From SIG299 sp964632165 (GTDB lineage: Bacteria; Bacillota; Clostridia; Lachnospirales; Lachnospiraceae), in contig CAZWCZ010000025.1 in NCBI GenBank assembly GCA_964632165.1, forward strand, positions 1 through 30,211: DNA of 30,211 nucleotides, read 5' to 3'. Below the pieces are notes generated by a model. It searched no databases. It was not told the origin of the DNA and saw only the letters and a list, made by a program, of their open reading frames with translations. Of the stretch, positions 8,585-15,685 are shown one piece after another. Numbering within the stretch: the stretch's first letter is position 1; every line of letters begins with the position of its first letter. Position numbers and translations under genes: made by a program.

Positions 8585-9103
8585 CTATTTTTCCGCAGAA
8601 GATATGTCTGCCTCGCTCCAGTCATGCCGATGAAGATGTCCTTTCTTGTTCATCCCTTCAAAATCATTCTGGCGCAGTGCCTCATATAGCATAACCGCAA
8701 CTGAATTTCCAAGATTCAGAGAGCGGATCTCACCTATCATTGGGATCCTGACACAGGTTTCCCGATAACGGAGTAAAATTTCTTCCGGGATTCCTGCACT
8801 CTCCTTTCCGAACATGATATAATCGTCCGGACCGTATTCTGCTTCTGTATAGGTTTTCTCCGCTTTAGTCGTTGCCATGTAGATATGTGCTCCCGGATTT
8901 TTTTCAAGGAACTCTTCAAAATTTTTATACACGGCAAGATCTAAATCTTTCCAATAATCCATTCCGGCACGCCGGACTGCTTTATCGCTGATATCAAATC
9001 CCAGCGGTTCGATCAGATGCAGCTTTGTACCGGTTGCCACACAGGTTCGCCCGATATTTCCTGTATTTGCCGGAATTTCCGGCTCCAATAACACAATATT
9101 CAT
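8585..9103 (-). CDS. trmL: tRNA (cytidine/uridine-34-2'-O)-methyltransferase
   Basis: This small SPOUT-class enzyme (YibK/TrmL) adds a 2'-O-methyl group to the wobble base of leucine tRNAs using SAM. At 172 residues it consists only of the knotted methyltransferase domain, the usual family length. Visible motifs are PEIPANTGNIGRTC near the N-terminus (motif 1), MFGKESAGIPEE (motif 2) and IRSLNLGNSVAVMLYEALRQ (motif 3, the SAM-binding knot). It lies between the aminotransferase gene (12 nt) and mutS2 (14 nt) in the same direction, so it is probably co-transcribed with them. Confidence 0.95.
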   Translation of the reverse strand: MNIVLLEPEIPANTGNIGRTCVATGTKLHLIEPLGFDISDKAVRRAGMDYWKDLDLAVYKNFEEFLEKNPGAHIYMATTKAEKTYTEAEYGPDDYIMFGKESAGIPEEILLRYRETCVRIPMIGEIRSLNLGNSVAVMLYEALRQNDFEGMNKKGHLHRHDWSEADISSAEK

Positions 9104-9115
9104 CTTTCTGCCCTC

Positions 9116-10276
9116 TTATTTCCGATGACGGTTTACAAAATTTTCAATACGATCCAATGCGATTTTAAGATTTTCGATGGAATACGCATACGAAATACGA
9201 AGAAATCCTTCTCCGCAATCGCCAAATGCCGTTCCCGGAACTACCGCAACTTTCTCTTCATGCAGAAGTGTTGTTGCAAATTCATCTGATGTCATGCCGA
9301 AGTCCCGGATTGACGGGAATACATAGAATGCACCTTTTGGCTCAAAGCAAGGCATTCCCATTTCGTTTAAACGGGTCACCAGATAGCGGCGGCGCTGGTC
9401 ATACGCCTCACGCATCATCTCTACATCTTTATCGCCGTTTCTGAGTGCTTCCACCGCTGCATACTGACTTGTCGTCGGCGCACACATGATGGCAAACTGA
9501 TGGATCTTTATCATCTGTGTGATGATCTCCTTTGGTCCTGCTGCATAACCAAGACGCCATCCGGTCATTGCATAAGACTTGGAAAATCCATTGATCACGA
9601 TCGTACGTTCTTTCATTCCCGGCAGGGAAGCAATGGATACATGTTCCTGCCCATAGGTCAGTTCCGAATAGATCTCATCTGAAATAACAAATAAGTCTTT
9701 TTCTATGATGACCTGTGCAATCTCCTCCAAATCTTCCCTTGACATAATACTTCCGGTCGGGTTGTTCGGAAACGGCATGATCAAAATTTTTGTTTTGTCC
9801 GTAATGGCTCCTAACAGTTCCTCCTTTGTCAGTCGAAATTCATTTTCTGCTTTCAGTTCTATAATGACCGGAACTCCGTTTGCCAATGTAACACATGGAA
9901 GATACGACACATAACTCGGCTGTGGGATCAGTACCTCATCCCCGTCATCCAGCATGGCACGCAGACCGATATCGATAGCCTCACTCCCACCGATCGTCAC
10001 GATGATCTCCGACGGTTCATACTCTAACTGACAGCGTCTTTTCAAATACCGTGTGATCTCTGACTTCAGCTCGGCAAGACCGGCATTAGACGTATAGAAA
10101 GTACGCCCTTTTTCAAGGGAATAAATGCCTTCCTCACGGATATGCCATGGTGTGTCAAAATCCGGTTCTCCTACCCCAAGGGAAATGGCATCCTTCATTT
10201 CGCTGACAATATCAAAAAACTTACGAATGCCGGACGGTTTGATCTCCACAACTTTTTTACTCAATGGGTCTCTCAT
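9116..10276 (-). CDS. PLP-dependent class I/II aminotransferase
   Basis: This 386-residue fold-type I aminotransferase is of the aspartate/aromatic (AAT-I) group, near B. subtilis PatA. The key residues are present: GEPDF near the N-terminus, NNPTG (171-175), D200 and Y203 contacting the cofactor, Schiff-base lysine K233 in SKSYAMTGWRLGY, and substrate carboxylate arginine R360 in FLRISYA. The start overlaps the stop of the upstream Lrp gene by 4 nt (ATGA), so expression is translationally coupled to an amino-acid-responsive regulator. The amino donor cannot be fixed from sequence. Aromatic amino acids, alanine, aspartate or acetyl-diaminopimelate are all possible. Confidence 0.9.
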   Translation of the reverse strand: MRDPLSKKVVEIKPSGIRKFFDIVSEMKDAISLGVGEPDFDTPWHIREEGIYSLEKGRTFYTSNAGLAELKSEITRYLKRRCQLEYEPSEIIVTIGGSEAIDIGLRAMLDDGDEVLIPQPSYVSYLPCVTLANGVPVIIELKAENEFRLTKEELLGAITDKTKILIMPFPNNPTGSIMSREDLEEIAQVIIEKDLFVISDEIYSELTYGQEHVSIASLPGMKERTIVINGFSKSYAMTGWRLGYAAGPKEIITQMIKIHQFAIMCAPTTSQYAAVEALRNGDKDVEMMREAYDQRRRYLVTRLNEMGMPCFEPKGAFYVFPSIRDFGMTSDEFATTLLHEEKVAVVPGTAFGDCGEGFLRISYAYSIENLKIALDRIENFVNRHRK

Positions 10277-10761
10277 AATGTCACTAACATCCTTTCATCC
10301 TTTTTCATTTCTCCTACCAGCGGAAGTCCGTGCTCTTTATACTTTTTTAATACAAAATTTGTGGAAATACTGAGCACTGCTTCTAACGGAGACAGCTTTT
10401 CCGCTACAAAATTAGCCACCTCGCGCATGCTCTTTCCTTCTAAGATCACAGTCAGGTCATGACTGCCGGAAACAAGATATACATCCGACACCTCATCAAA
10501 TTTATAGATCCGCTCTGCCACATGATCAAATCCCTGTCCGCGCTGCGGAGCCACTTTTACTTCGATAATGGCGACGACTTTTTCCTCATTTTCAACTTTC
10601 TCCCAATTGATCAGCGTCGGATAACCGCAGATCACATGCTCCTCTTCCATTTCACGGATAAGCCTGGTCACTTCTTCTTCCGTGATCCCAAACATTTTGC
10701 CCAGTTCTTCCGCCGAAAGTTTGCTGTTTTTATTGATTGCTTTTAATATCTTTTCTTTCAT
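10273..10761 (-). CDS. Lrp/AsnC family transcriptional regulator
   Basis: This is a 162-residue feast/famine regulator. The N-terminal winged helix-turn-helix covers about residues 1-55 (SAEELGKMFGITEEEVTRLIREMEEE). The RAM ligand-binding/oligomerisation domain covers about 60-145 (VVAIIEVKVAPQRGQGFDHV, VYLVSGSHDLTVILEG). The gene overlaps both neighbours by 4 nt (ATGA), the HypE-like gene upstream and the aminotransferase downstream. The most likely role is controlling this trio in response to an amino acid. No operator was identified. Confidence 0.93.
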   Translation of the reverse strand: MKEKILKAINKNSKLSAEELGKMFGITEEEVTRLIREMEEEHVICGYPTLINWEKVENEEKVVAIIEVKVAPQRGQGFDHVAERIYKFDEVSDVYLVSGSHDLTVILEGKSMREVANFVAEKLSPLEAVLSISTNFVLKKYKEHGLPLVGEMKKDERMLVTL

Positions 10762-11762
10762 TGTCTTCTTTTCCTCTCTGCCCTTTCATATTCCTCCGTG
10801 CGGTTTGGTTCCAGATGCCGCACCTCTTCTTCATTGAGAAGCAGTCTGTCGTTTCCTTTGGTCCATCTGCCAATGACTGCTGCCGGAATCCCGCATTTTC
10901 TCAATTCTTCTATTATATAAGCACTGTCTTTCGTGGAAAAAAGAAGTGCTCCATCTCCCTTTAACTGATATGGATTAATGTCAAAAAACTCGCAGATCTC
11001 AACGGTCTGCTGTAAGATCGGGATCTTCTTCAGATCAATTTCCACTCCCATCTGCAGCCGCTCGGCAAATTCCCAGACTGCGCCGAAAACACCGCCCTCA
11101 GAAACATCATGCATCTGCATGATGCCGAGTTCTTTTAATTTTTTTATCACGGGAAGACAAGATATCTTCCCGCAGTTTTCCTCCGTTTTATCAATAAATG
11201 CATAGGTATACCGTTCATGAAGTTCTTCCCGATAACTGCGTGCAAGCAAAAGCGTTCCTGCCATTCCCGCCGTGCCGGTCATCACAAGTTCCTCATTTTC
11301 CAAAACAGTATCTTCCTGATCTCCGGAACTTCCTTTTTTTCCTGTTCCGACTGCAGTGACCGAAATCACACGTTCCGATACTTTGCTGCTTACCTGTGTA
11401 TGGCCGTTTAAAAGCAGGATGCCATCTGCCTCACAGGCAGAAAGCAGTTCTTCCATCGTCAGTTTCAGTCCGTCTTCTTCCATGCTCTCCGGAAGCACCA
11501 GCTGTACCGTGACCGCCTGTACTTCGCTCAAGGCTGCTGCCAGGGAATTACACACCCTGCACACTGCAAGTTCTGCCGTTCCCTTTTCATTTCCTGCGAT
11601 TACCGTACTCGCCGTTCCGATCGTCCCGACCCCTTCCGGCAAAACAGTCAAACCGGCATCGGTTCCGACCCCGGCTCTGACTAACGCTTTCTTCTGATAT
11701 TGATTTACTGGTTTTAATACAGACCGTTTTAACACAGCCTCTGAAATTTTTCCTGCTTTCAA
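10758..11762 (-). CDS. AIR synthase-like (PurM/HypE-fold) protein of unknown substrate
   Basis: This 334-residue protein has the two-domain PurM-like fold used by PurM, SelD, ThiL and HypE. In the N-terminal half, GTDAGLTV and GNEKGTAELAVCRVCNSLAAALSE stand in for the ATP-binding region. In the C-terminal half, MHDVSEGGVFGAVWEFAE (about 217-234) and LKGDGALLFST are characteristic. Databases commonly label such proteins hydrogenase maturation factor. However, it lacks the C-terminal cysteine motif that HypE carbamoylates (the tail is ERAERKRRQ), and no hyp or hydrogenase gene is nearby, so it is unlikely to be HypE proper. The start is TTG at 11762 with a weak AAGGAAG site. Its stop overlaps the Lrp start by 4 nt, which suggests a shared amino-acid-related function. 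Confidence 0.8.
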   Translation of the reverse strand: MKAGKISEAVLKRSVLKPVNQYQKKALVRAGVGTDAGLTVLPEGVGTIGTASTVIAGNEKGTAELAVCRVCNSLAAALSEVQAVTVQLVLPESMEEDGLKLTMEELLSACEADGILLLNGHTQVSSKVSERVISVTAVGTGKKGSSGDQEDTVLENEELVMTGTAGMAGTLLLARSYREELHERYTYAFIDKTEENCGKISCLPVIKKLKELGIMQMHDVSEGGVFGAVWEFAERLQMGVEIDLKKIPILQQTVEICEFFDINPYQLKGDGALLFSTKDSAYIIEELRKCGIPAAVIGRWTKGNDRLLLNEEEVRHLEPNRTEEYERAERKRRQ

Positions 11763-11812
11763 CTCTTTTCTTCCTTTTCTCCGCTGATTTTACTTATCCT
11801 TTTCTGCCGCTA

Positions 11813-11905
11813 TCAGATCACATAAGCAAGCAACGGAACAATCATTGCGAACACAAGAATGATCACAATAACACTTGCAAACATCTGCCTTTTCTTTTTG
11901 TTCAT
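11813..11905 (-). CDS. 30-residue single-span membrane protein (small ORF)
   Basis: A 31-codon frame encodes a basic N-terminus (MNKKKRQ) followed by one hydrophobic helix (about residues 9-30, ASVIVIILVFAMIVPLLAYVI). The gene starts at ATG 11905, has AGGAAGG about 10 nt upstream and lies about 60 nt from a good promoter at 11971-11999, all in the same direction. The shape (short Lys-rich head, one helix, about 30 residues) resembles the Prli42/DUF4044 class of Firmicutes mini-membrane proteins, but I cannot confirm homology. It lies 50 nt upstream of the HypE-like gene, and function is unknown. No terminator is visible between them, so it probably leads that operon. Confidence 0.65.
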   Translation of the reverse strand: MNKKKRQMFASVIVIILVFAMIVPLLAYVI

Positions 11906-11970
11906 ATTCTAAATGCCTTCCTTTCTGTTTTCCGTTTCTCTTTAAATTCTGTAAACGTCATATCAACGCA

Positions 11971-11999
11971 ATTATACCTTACTTGACCGGATTTATAAA
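11971..11999 (-). promoter_or_regulatory. Sigma-A type promoter for the small membrane ORF and downstream operon
   Basis: Read on the minus strand, a -35-like TTTATA (11994-11999) and a perfect -10 TATAAT (11971-11976) are separated by 17 nt. Transcription would start near 11964, giving a leader of about 60 nt before ATG 11905. It lies in the gap after the exonuclease gene, so it probably starts the unit running leftward through the HypE-like, Lrp, aminotransferase, trmL and mutS2 genes. Confidence 0.65.
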
Positions 12000-12032
12000 G
12001 AAGATTTTACGAACTCGTCCTTTTTTTGTCCT

Positions 12033-12737
12033 TCACTTGCGATATGAGATTCTTCCATATGTCAGGATCAGACGATCGATCAGACGGGATGCCTCACTTT
12101 TTGTCATTCCCTCTGCCACATACTTTCCTTCCAAATGATGGAACTGCAAAATAGCCTTCAAAAATGCACTCTGCTTTTTTGTCATCGGTTCTTGTTTTTT
12201 TGCCTGAAAAGAAAGCGGTACCGGCTCAAACAGCTGCGGTTCTTTCCCCTGTTCCCGCAATTTTTCATAAAGAAGATAAGTGACAGATGCATCCTCAAAT
12301 GCGCGATGTGCTCTCTCATTAATCAGTCCGAAATGTTCACAAAGAGCTGACAGCCTCTTGCTCGGAAGTTCTGCACAAAGCACTCTGGCACATTTTAACG
12401 TATCAATCCCTTCAAATTCCGGTTCCTGTATCCCGGCACGGCGTATCGCCTGTACCAAAAATGCATAATCAAACGAAACATTATGTCCTAACAGGACCCT
12501 GTCTTCCCCTAAAAAGCTGCAAAACGCCCGAATTGCCTCTTCTTCAGACGGCTGACCGGAAAGCATCTCATCCGTGATCCCGGTCAGATCCGTAATCTTC
12601 GGTTCCAGAAGTCTTCCCGGAAAGATCAGTGTTCGGAACACCTCACCTGTTGCCGGACGGTAAGCCCCGATTTCTATCATTCTGTCATACTCCGGATCAA
12701 TTCCTGTCGTTTCTACATCTACTGCTATGATCCCCAT
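12033..12737 (-). CDS. DEDDh 3'-5' exonuclease (DnaQ/PolC-epsilon-like)
   Basis: The protein has an RNase T/DnaQ-fold exonuclease domain over about residues 1-160, with the acidic metal ligands in VDVETTG (ExoI), HNVSFDYAFL (ExoII) and HRAFEDA (ExoIII, with the DEDDh histidine). The remaining 70 or so residues, ending in MTKKQSAFLKAILQFHH and a SEASRLIDRLI motif, resemble the C-terminal tail common in Firmicutes stand-alone exonucleases. No polymerase domain is attached. ATG 12737 is chosen over ATG 12767 because GGAGGA lies 7 nt upstream and the domain begins there. It still overlaps the end of nth by 41 nt. It may proofread or trim DNA ends, and substrate preference is not visible. Confidence 0.87.
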   Translation of the reverse strand: MGIIAVDVETTGIDPEYDRMIEIGAYRPATGEVFRTLIFPGRLLEPKITDLTGITDEMLSGQPSEEEAIRAFCSFLGEDRVLLGHNVSFDYAFLVQAIRRAGIQEPEFEGIDTLKCARVLCAELPSKRLSALCEHFGLINERAHRAFEDASVTYLLYEKLREQGKEPQLFEPVPLSFQAKKQEPMTKKQSAFLKAILQFHHLEGKYVAEGMTKSEASRLIDRLILTYGRISYRK

Positions 12738-13395
12738 GCTGTTTTCCTCCGTATGATCTGCAGACATCCTTCAAAAAGCATTCCTCACATTTCGGACTGC
12801 GTGCTGTACAGATGGTTCTGCCAAGTGTAATGATATGGATATTATACAAGATCCAATGATCCTTTGGAAGCACTTTCATCAGGTCAAATTCGATCTTTAC
12901 CGGATCACTCTCTGCGGTAAATCCAAGTTTTCCGGAAATGCGTTTCACATGTGTGTCTACAACAATACTCGGCTCATGATAAATGTTCCCTCGGATGACA
13001 TTTGCTGTTTTTCTCCCCACGCCCGCAAGAGAAGTCAGTTCCTCTAAGGTCTTTGGCACTTCTCCGTTAAAATCCGCTAAGATCCGTCGGGCACAAGCGA
13101 TCAGATTTTTTGCTTTGTTGTGATAAAATCCCGTTGCCCGAATATCTTTTTCCAACTCTTTTATCTCTGCGTTTGCAAATGCCTCTACATCCGGATACTT
13201 CCGGAACAGCTCTTCTGTTACAATATTCACTCTTGCATCCGTGCACTGTGCACTCAGTATCGTTGCAGCCAAAAGTTCCCACGGGGTCCTGTAATTCAGA
13301 TAACAACGGTATTCCGTCGAATATTGTTCATCCAACCGTCTAAGTATCTCTGCGACCCGTTCCTGTTCTTTTTTTGTAACTTTATCCTTTGTCAT
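12697..13395 (-). CDS. nth: Endonuclease III (DNA glycosylase/AP lyase)
   Basis: This base-excision repair enzyme removes oxidised pyrimidines and nicks at abasic sites. The helix-hairpin-helix LAGVGRKTANVI contains catalytic K129, and VDTH supplies D147. The C-terminal [4Fe-4S] cluster is C196-X6-C203-X2-C206-X5-C212. At 232 residues it is slightly longer than E. coli Nth (211), with a short tail after the cluster. It overlaps the radical SAM gene by 14 nt upstream and the exonuclease gene by 41 nt downstream, so the three genes are tightly packed and probably translationally coupled. Confidence 0.96.
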   Translation of the reverse strand: MTKDKVTKKEQERVAEILRRLDEQYSTEYRCYLNYRTPWELLAATILSAQCTDARVNIVTEELFRKYPDVEAFANAEIKELEKDIRATGFYHNKAKNLIACARRILADFNGEVPKTLEELTSLAGVGRKTANVIRGNIYHEPSIVVDTHVKRISGKLGFTAESDPVKIEFDLMKVLPKDHWILYNIHIITLGRTICTARSPKCEECFLKDVCRSYGGKQHGDHSSRCRNDRN

Positions 13396-15133
13396 TATTT
13401 TTCTCCCTGCACTTTACCAGTGCCTGTCCGTAAATCGGTTCCCTTCTTTCATATAGGAACAGGATCAGGCATTCCTCTCCGGTCGGTACTCCGTTTTCCG
13501 CGGTTTCCTGTGGAGAAAATGCAAATTTCTCTACACCATGCATTCCTTCCTCTTCCCTCCGGATCCCGAACATTTCATAGGCTACCTTCAGCTCCTGCTT
13601 GTCCATGTGAGAATGTACACCAAACGCAGGACGGCCCTTTACTTTTTCTCTCAGACAGTAATCATAAAACAGGATCTGTTCCAGTACTGCCGTCTCCAAT
13701 GTTTTTTTGCTTTTCCCTGCCCACGTCTTTGCAAAAGACAACAGTAGTTCATATCTTTTTCCCCTGGAAATTTTTTGGTCGGAAACCCCTTCTTCTTCAT
13801 AATAGTCCGCCAATTCCCTGTAAAGTTCATATGGTTCTTCAAACATATGCTCCAGATATTTTATCGTAAAGAGAAACTGGCCGCTGTTGTAGTACACCTC
13901 TACCATCTCCTCAACACGTTTCAATTCTGTAATGTCTTCATAAGAAAGACAATTTGTTGCCAATACTTCATACGGAGGCCGGCTTTGATATAAAATTCCG
14001 TTTTCTTCTGTCATCTTCTCCATCGGCGAACCAGATAATACCTTTAAAAAACCAAGCTGCAGCTGATGTGGCCGCATCCGGTACACTTCGTTAAAAGATG
14101 TCCTGAAAGATGCCATGTCTTCTTTTGGAAGTCCTGCGATCAGGTCCAGATGAATGTGTACATTTCCAGGCTTTCTTACCTTAAAAACTGTCTCTTTCAG
14201 CTTTTCAAGATCCGTTTTCCGATGTACCGCAGCCAACGTTTCTCCATTTACCGACTGTACGCCGATCTCAAGCTGTACCAGCCCCGGTCTCAGTCCGTTC
14301 AGCAGAAGGATTTCCTCTGACGTCAGCAGTTCTGCGGCGATTTCAAAATGAAAATTAGTGACTCCGTTGTCAGTTTCCTTCAAGAACCGAAGCAGTTCTG
14401 TCGTACGTTTTGCGTTAGCATTAAATGTCCGGTCGATAAATTTTACCTGCGGCACTTTTCGGTCGATAAAATAACGCAATTCCTTTTTTACAAGATCCAT
14501 ATCCCGGAAACGAACCCTTTTTTCAACGGACGACAGACAATACGCACAGGAATACGGGCAGCCTCTGCTCGACTCATAATAGATGATCCTGTTTTTAAAC
14601 GTCTTCTCCTCTTCTGCGGCATAAGGGAACGGCAATCTTGAAAAATCAAGCGGAAGTGCAGGTTCTGTTATCCTGATCGTCCTCTCCGGTGTCTGATAGA
14701 CAATTCCAGGAATGTGTTCCGGCATTTCTCCGGCATCGTTTCCCTTCTCTGTATAAAATGCCGCCAGCTTCGCAATGGTTTCTTCCCCTTCTCCGATGAC
14801 CACCCCTCGGACTTCCGGGAAATCAACGAGCAGCTCCTCTGCACGATACGACACTTCCGGTCCGCCAAGCCAGAGTTCGGTTTTCGGACTGACCTTTTTA
14901 TAATCCCGGATCAATGCTCCGATGTAGGAAATATTCCAAATATAACATGAAAAAGCAGCCACATCCGCTTTTCTCGCATACAGGTCCCGCAGAACTGCCG
15001 ACGGCTGCTGATTAATGGTATATTCCGCAATTTCCAACTCATATCCCTTCCATGCGGCATAGCTTTTCAAGCAATATACTGCAAGATTGGAATGCACATA
15101 TTTGGCATTGACTGCTACCAGTACCAGTTTCAT
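13382..15133 (-). CDS. B12-binding-domain radical SAM protein (DUF4080 type)
   Basis: This 583-residue protein begins with a cobalamin-binding-like Rossmann domain (about residues 1-135; MKLVLVAVNAKYVHSNLAVY, LGGPEVSY, GEGEETI). It continues with a radical SAM core carrying C192-X3-C196-X2-C199 (GCPYSCAYC) and LEIGVQSVN. It ends in a roughly 190-residue C-terminal domain matching my recollection of the DUF4080 family. Such class B enzymes are often methyltransferases, but no substrate is known here. The usual B12-binding DxHxxG motif is not obvious, so cobalamin use is uncertain. ATG 15133 was chosen because GGAGG (15139-15143) lies 5 nt upstream, over the ATG at 15178. It overlaps nth by 14 nt and is preceded by a hairpin. 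Confidence 0.85.
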   Translation of the reverse strand: MKLVLVAVNAKYVHSNLAVYCLKSYAAWKGYELEIAEYTINQQPSAVLRDLYARKADVAAFSCYIWNISYIGALIRDYKKVSPKTELWLGGPEVSYRAEELLVDFPEVRGVVIGEGEETIAKLAAFYTEKGNDAGEMPEHIPGIVYQTPERTIRITEPALPLDFSRLPFPYAAEEEKTFKNRIIYYESSRGCPYSCAYCLSSVEKRVRFRDMDLVKKELRYFIDRKVPQVKFIDRTFNANAKRTTELLRFLKETDNGVTNFHFEIAAELLTSEEILLLNGLRPGLVQLEIGVQSVNGETLAAVHRKTDLEKLKETVFKVRKPGNVHIHLDLIAGLPKEDMASFRTSFNEVYRMRPHQLQLGFLKVLSGSPMEKMTEENGILYQSRPPYEVLATNCLSYEDITELKRVEEMVEVYYNSGQFLFTIKYLEHMFEEPYELYRELADYYEEEGVSDQKISRGKRYELLLSFAKTWAGKSKKTLETAVLEQILFYDYCLREKVKGRPAFGVHSHMDKQELKVAYEMFGIRREEEGMHGVEKFAFSPQETAENGVPTGEECLILFLYERREPIYGQALVKCREKNNDKG

Positions 15134-15162
15134 TTTAACCTCCATTCCTTTCCTTACAACAG

Positions 15163-15192
15163 TGGAAACCGGAATCACAATTCCGGTTTCCA
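15163..15192. other. Perfect 13-bp hairpin between mgsA and the radical SAM gene
   Basis: TGGAAACCGGAAT (15163-15175) and its exact reverse complement (15180-15192) form a stem with a 4-nt loop. It begins 10 nt downstream of the mgsA stop and ends about 20 nt before the ribosome-binding site of the radical SAM gene. No T-run follows on the minus strand (CCACTGTTGTAAGG), so it is not a standard terminator. An mRNA processing or stability hairpin, or a partial attenuator, fits better. Confidence 0.7.
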
Positions 15193-15201
15193 GCCTGCCG
15201 C

Positions 15202-15672
15202 TTATAATGAATCAGCCCTTTCTTTAATTTTCTTATTAAAGTTAATGACTTTGTGATCATACTCTTCCTCCATCAGGGCAGAGCGGAGCATAAAGTCTGC
15301 AGTCGCTTTATTATTCGCCATTGGAATGTCATAAACCTGGGCAATACGCAAAAGTGCCTTCACGTCCGGATCATGAGGCTGTGCAGAAAAAGGGTCGGAA
15401 AAAAACACAACAAAATCTATCTTTCCTTCCACTATTTTTGCCCCGATCTGCTGATCGCCACCCAAAGGCCCGGAGTTGTATCCACGCACCGGAAGTCCCG
15501 TTTTGTCTGTGATCATCCTTGCTGTTGTTCCTGTTCCCGAAAGAAAATGCCCTTTCAGGATTTCTTTATTTTCTTCGCACCATTCTATCATTTCTGCTTT
15601 TTTTCCGTCATGTGCGATCAATGCAATATTTTTTTGTTTGCCAATGGTCATTGTAATAAAATCGTCATTCAT
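15202..15672 (-). CDS. mgsA: Methylglyoxal synthase
   Basis: This enzyme converts dihydroxyacetone phosphate to methylglyoxal and phosphate, a bypass of lower glycolysis used when phosphate is low. The 156 residues match the family length. Key residues by alignment with E. coli MgsA are H21 in ALIAHDGKK, the phosphate-binding SGTGTT, the catalytic D73 in GPLGGDQQ, D93, H100 and D103 in FSDPFSAQPHDPD. The start at 15672 has GGAGG 7 nt upstream. It follows the beta-CASP gene by 13 nt in the same operon. Confidence 0.95.
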   Translation of the reverse strand: MNDDFITMTIGKQKNIALIAHDGKKAEMIEWCEENKEILKGHFLSGTGTTARMITDKTGLPVRGYNSGPLGGDQQIGAKIVEGKIDFVVFFSDPFSAQPHDPDVKALLRIAQVYDIPMANNKATADFMLRSALMEEEYDHKVINFNKKIKERADSL

Positions 15673-15685
15673 ATCTGTCCCTCCG

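Noticed and set aside
10758..11762. Calling the PurM-fold protein HypE
   Set aside because: It lacks the C-terminal cysteine motif required for HypE carbamoylation, and no hydrogenase genes are nearby.
13120..13869. A 249-codon plus-strand frame opposite nth and the radical SAM gene
   Set aside because: The minus-strand genes here have clear families and catalytic motifs; this frame gives a Cys/Phe/Pro/Ser-rich product with no domain and no ribosome-binding site.
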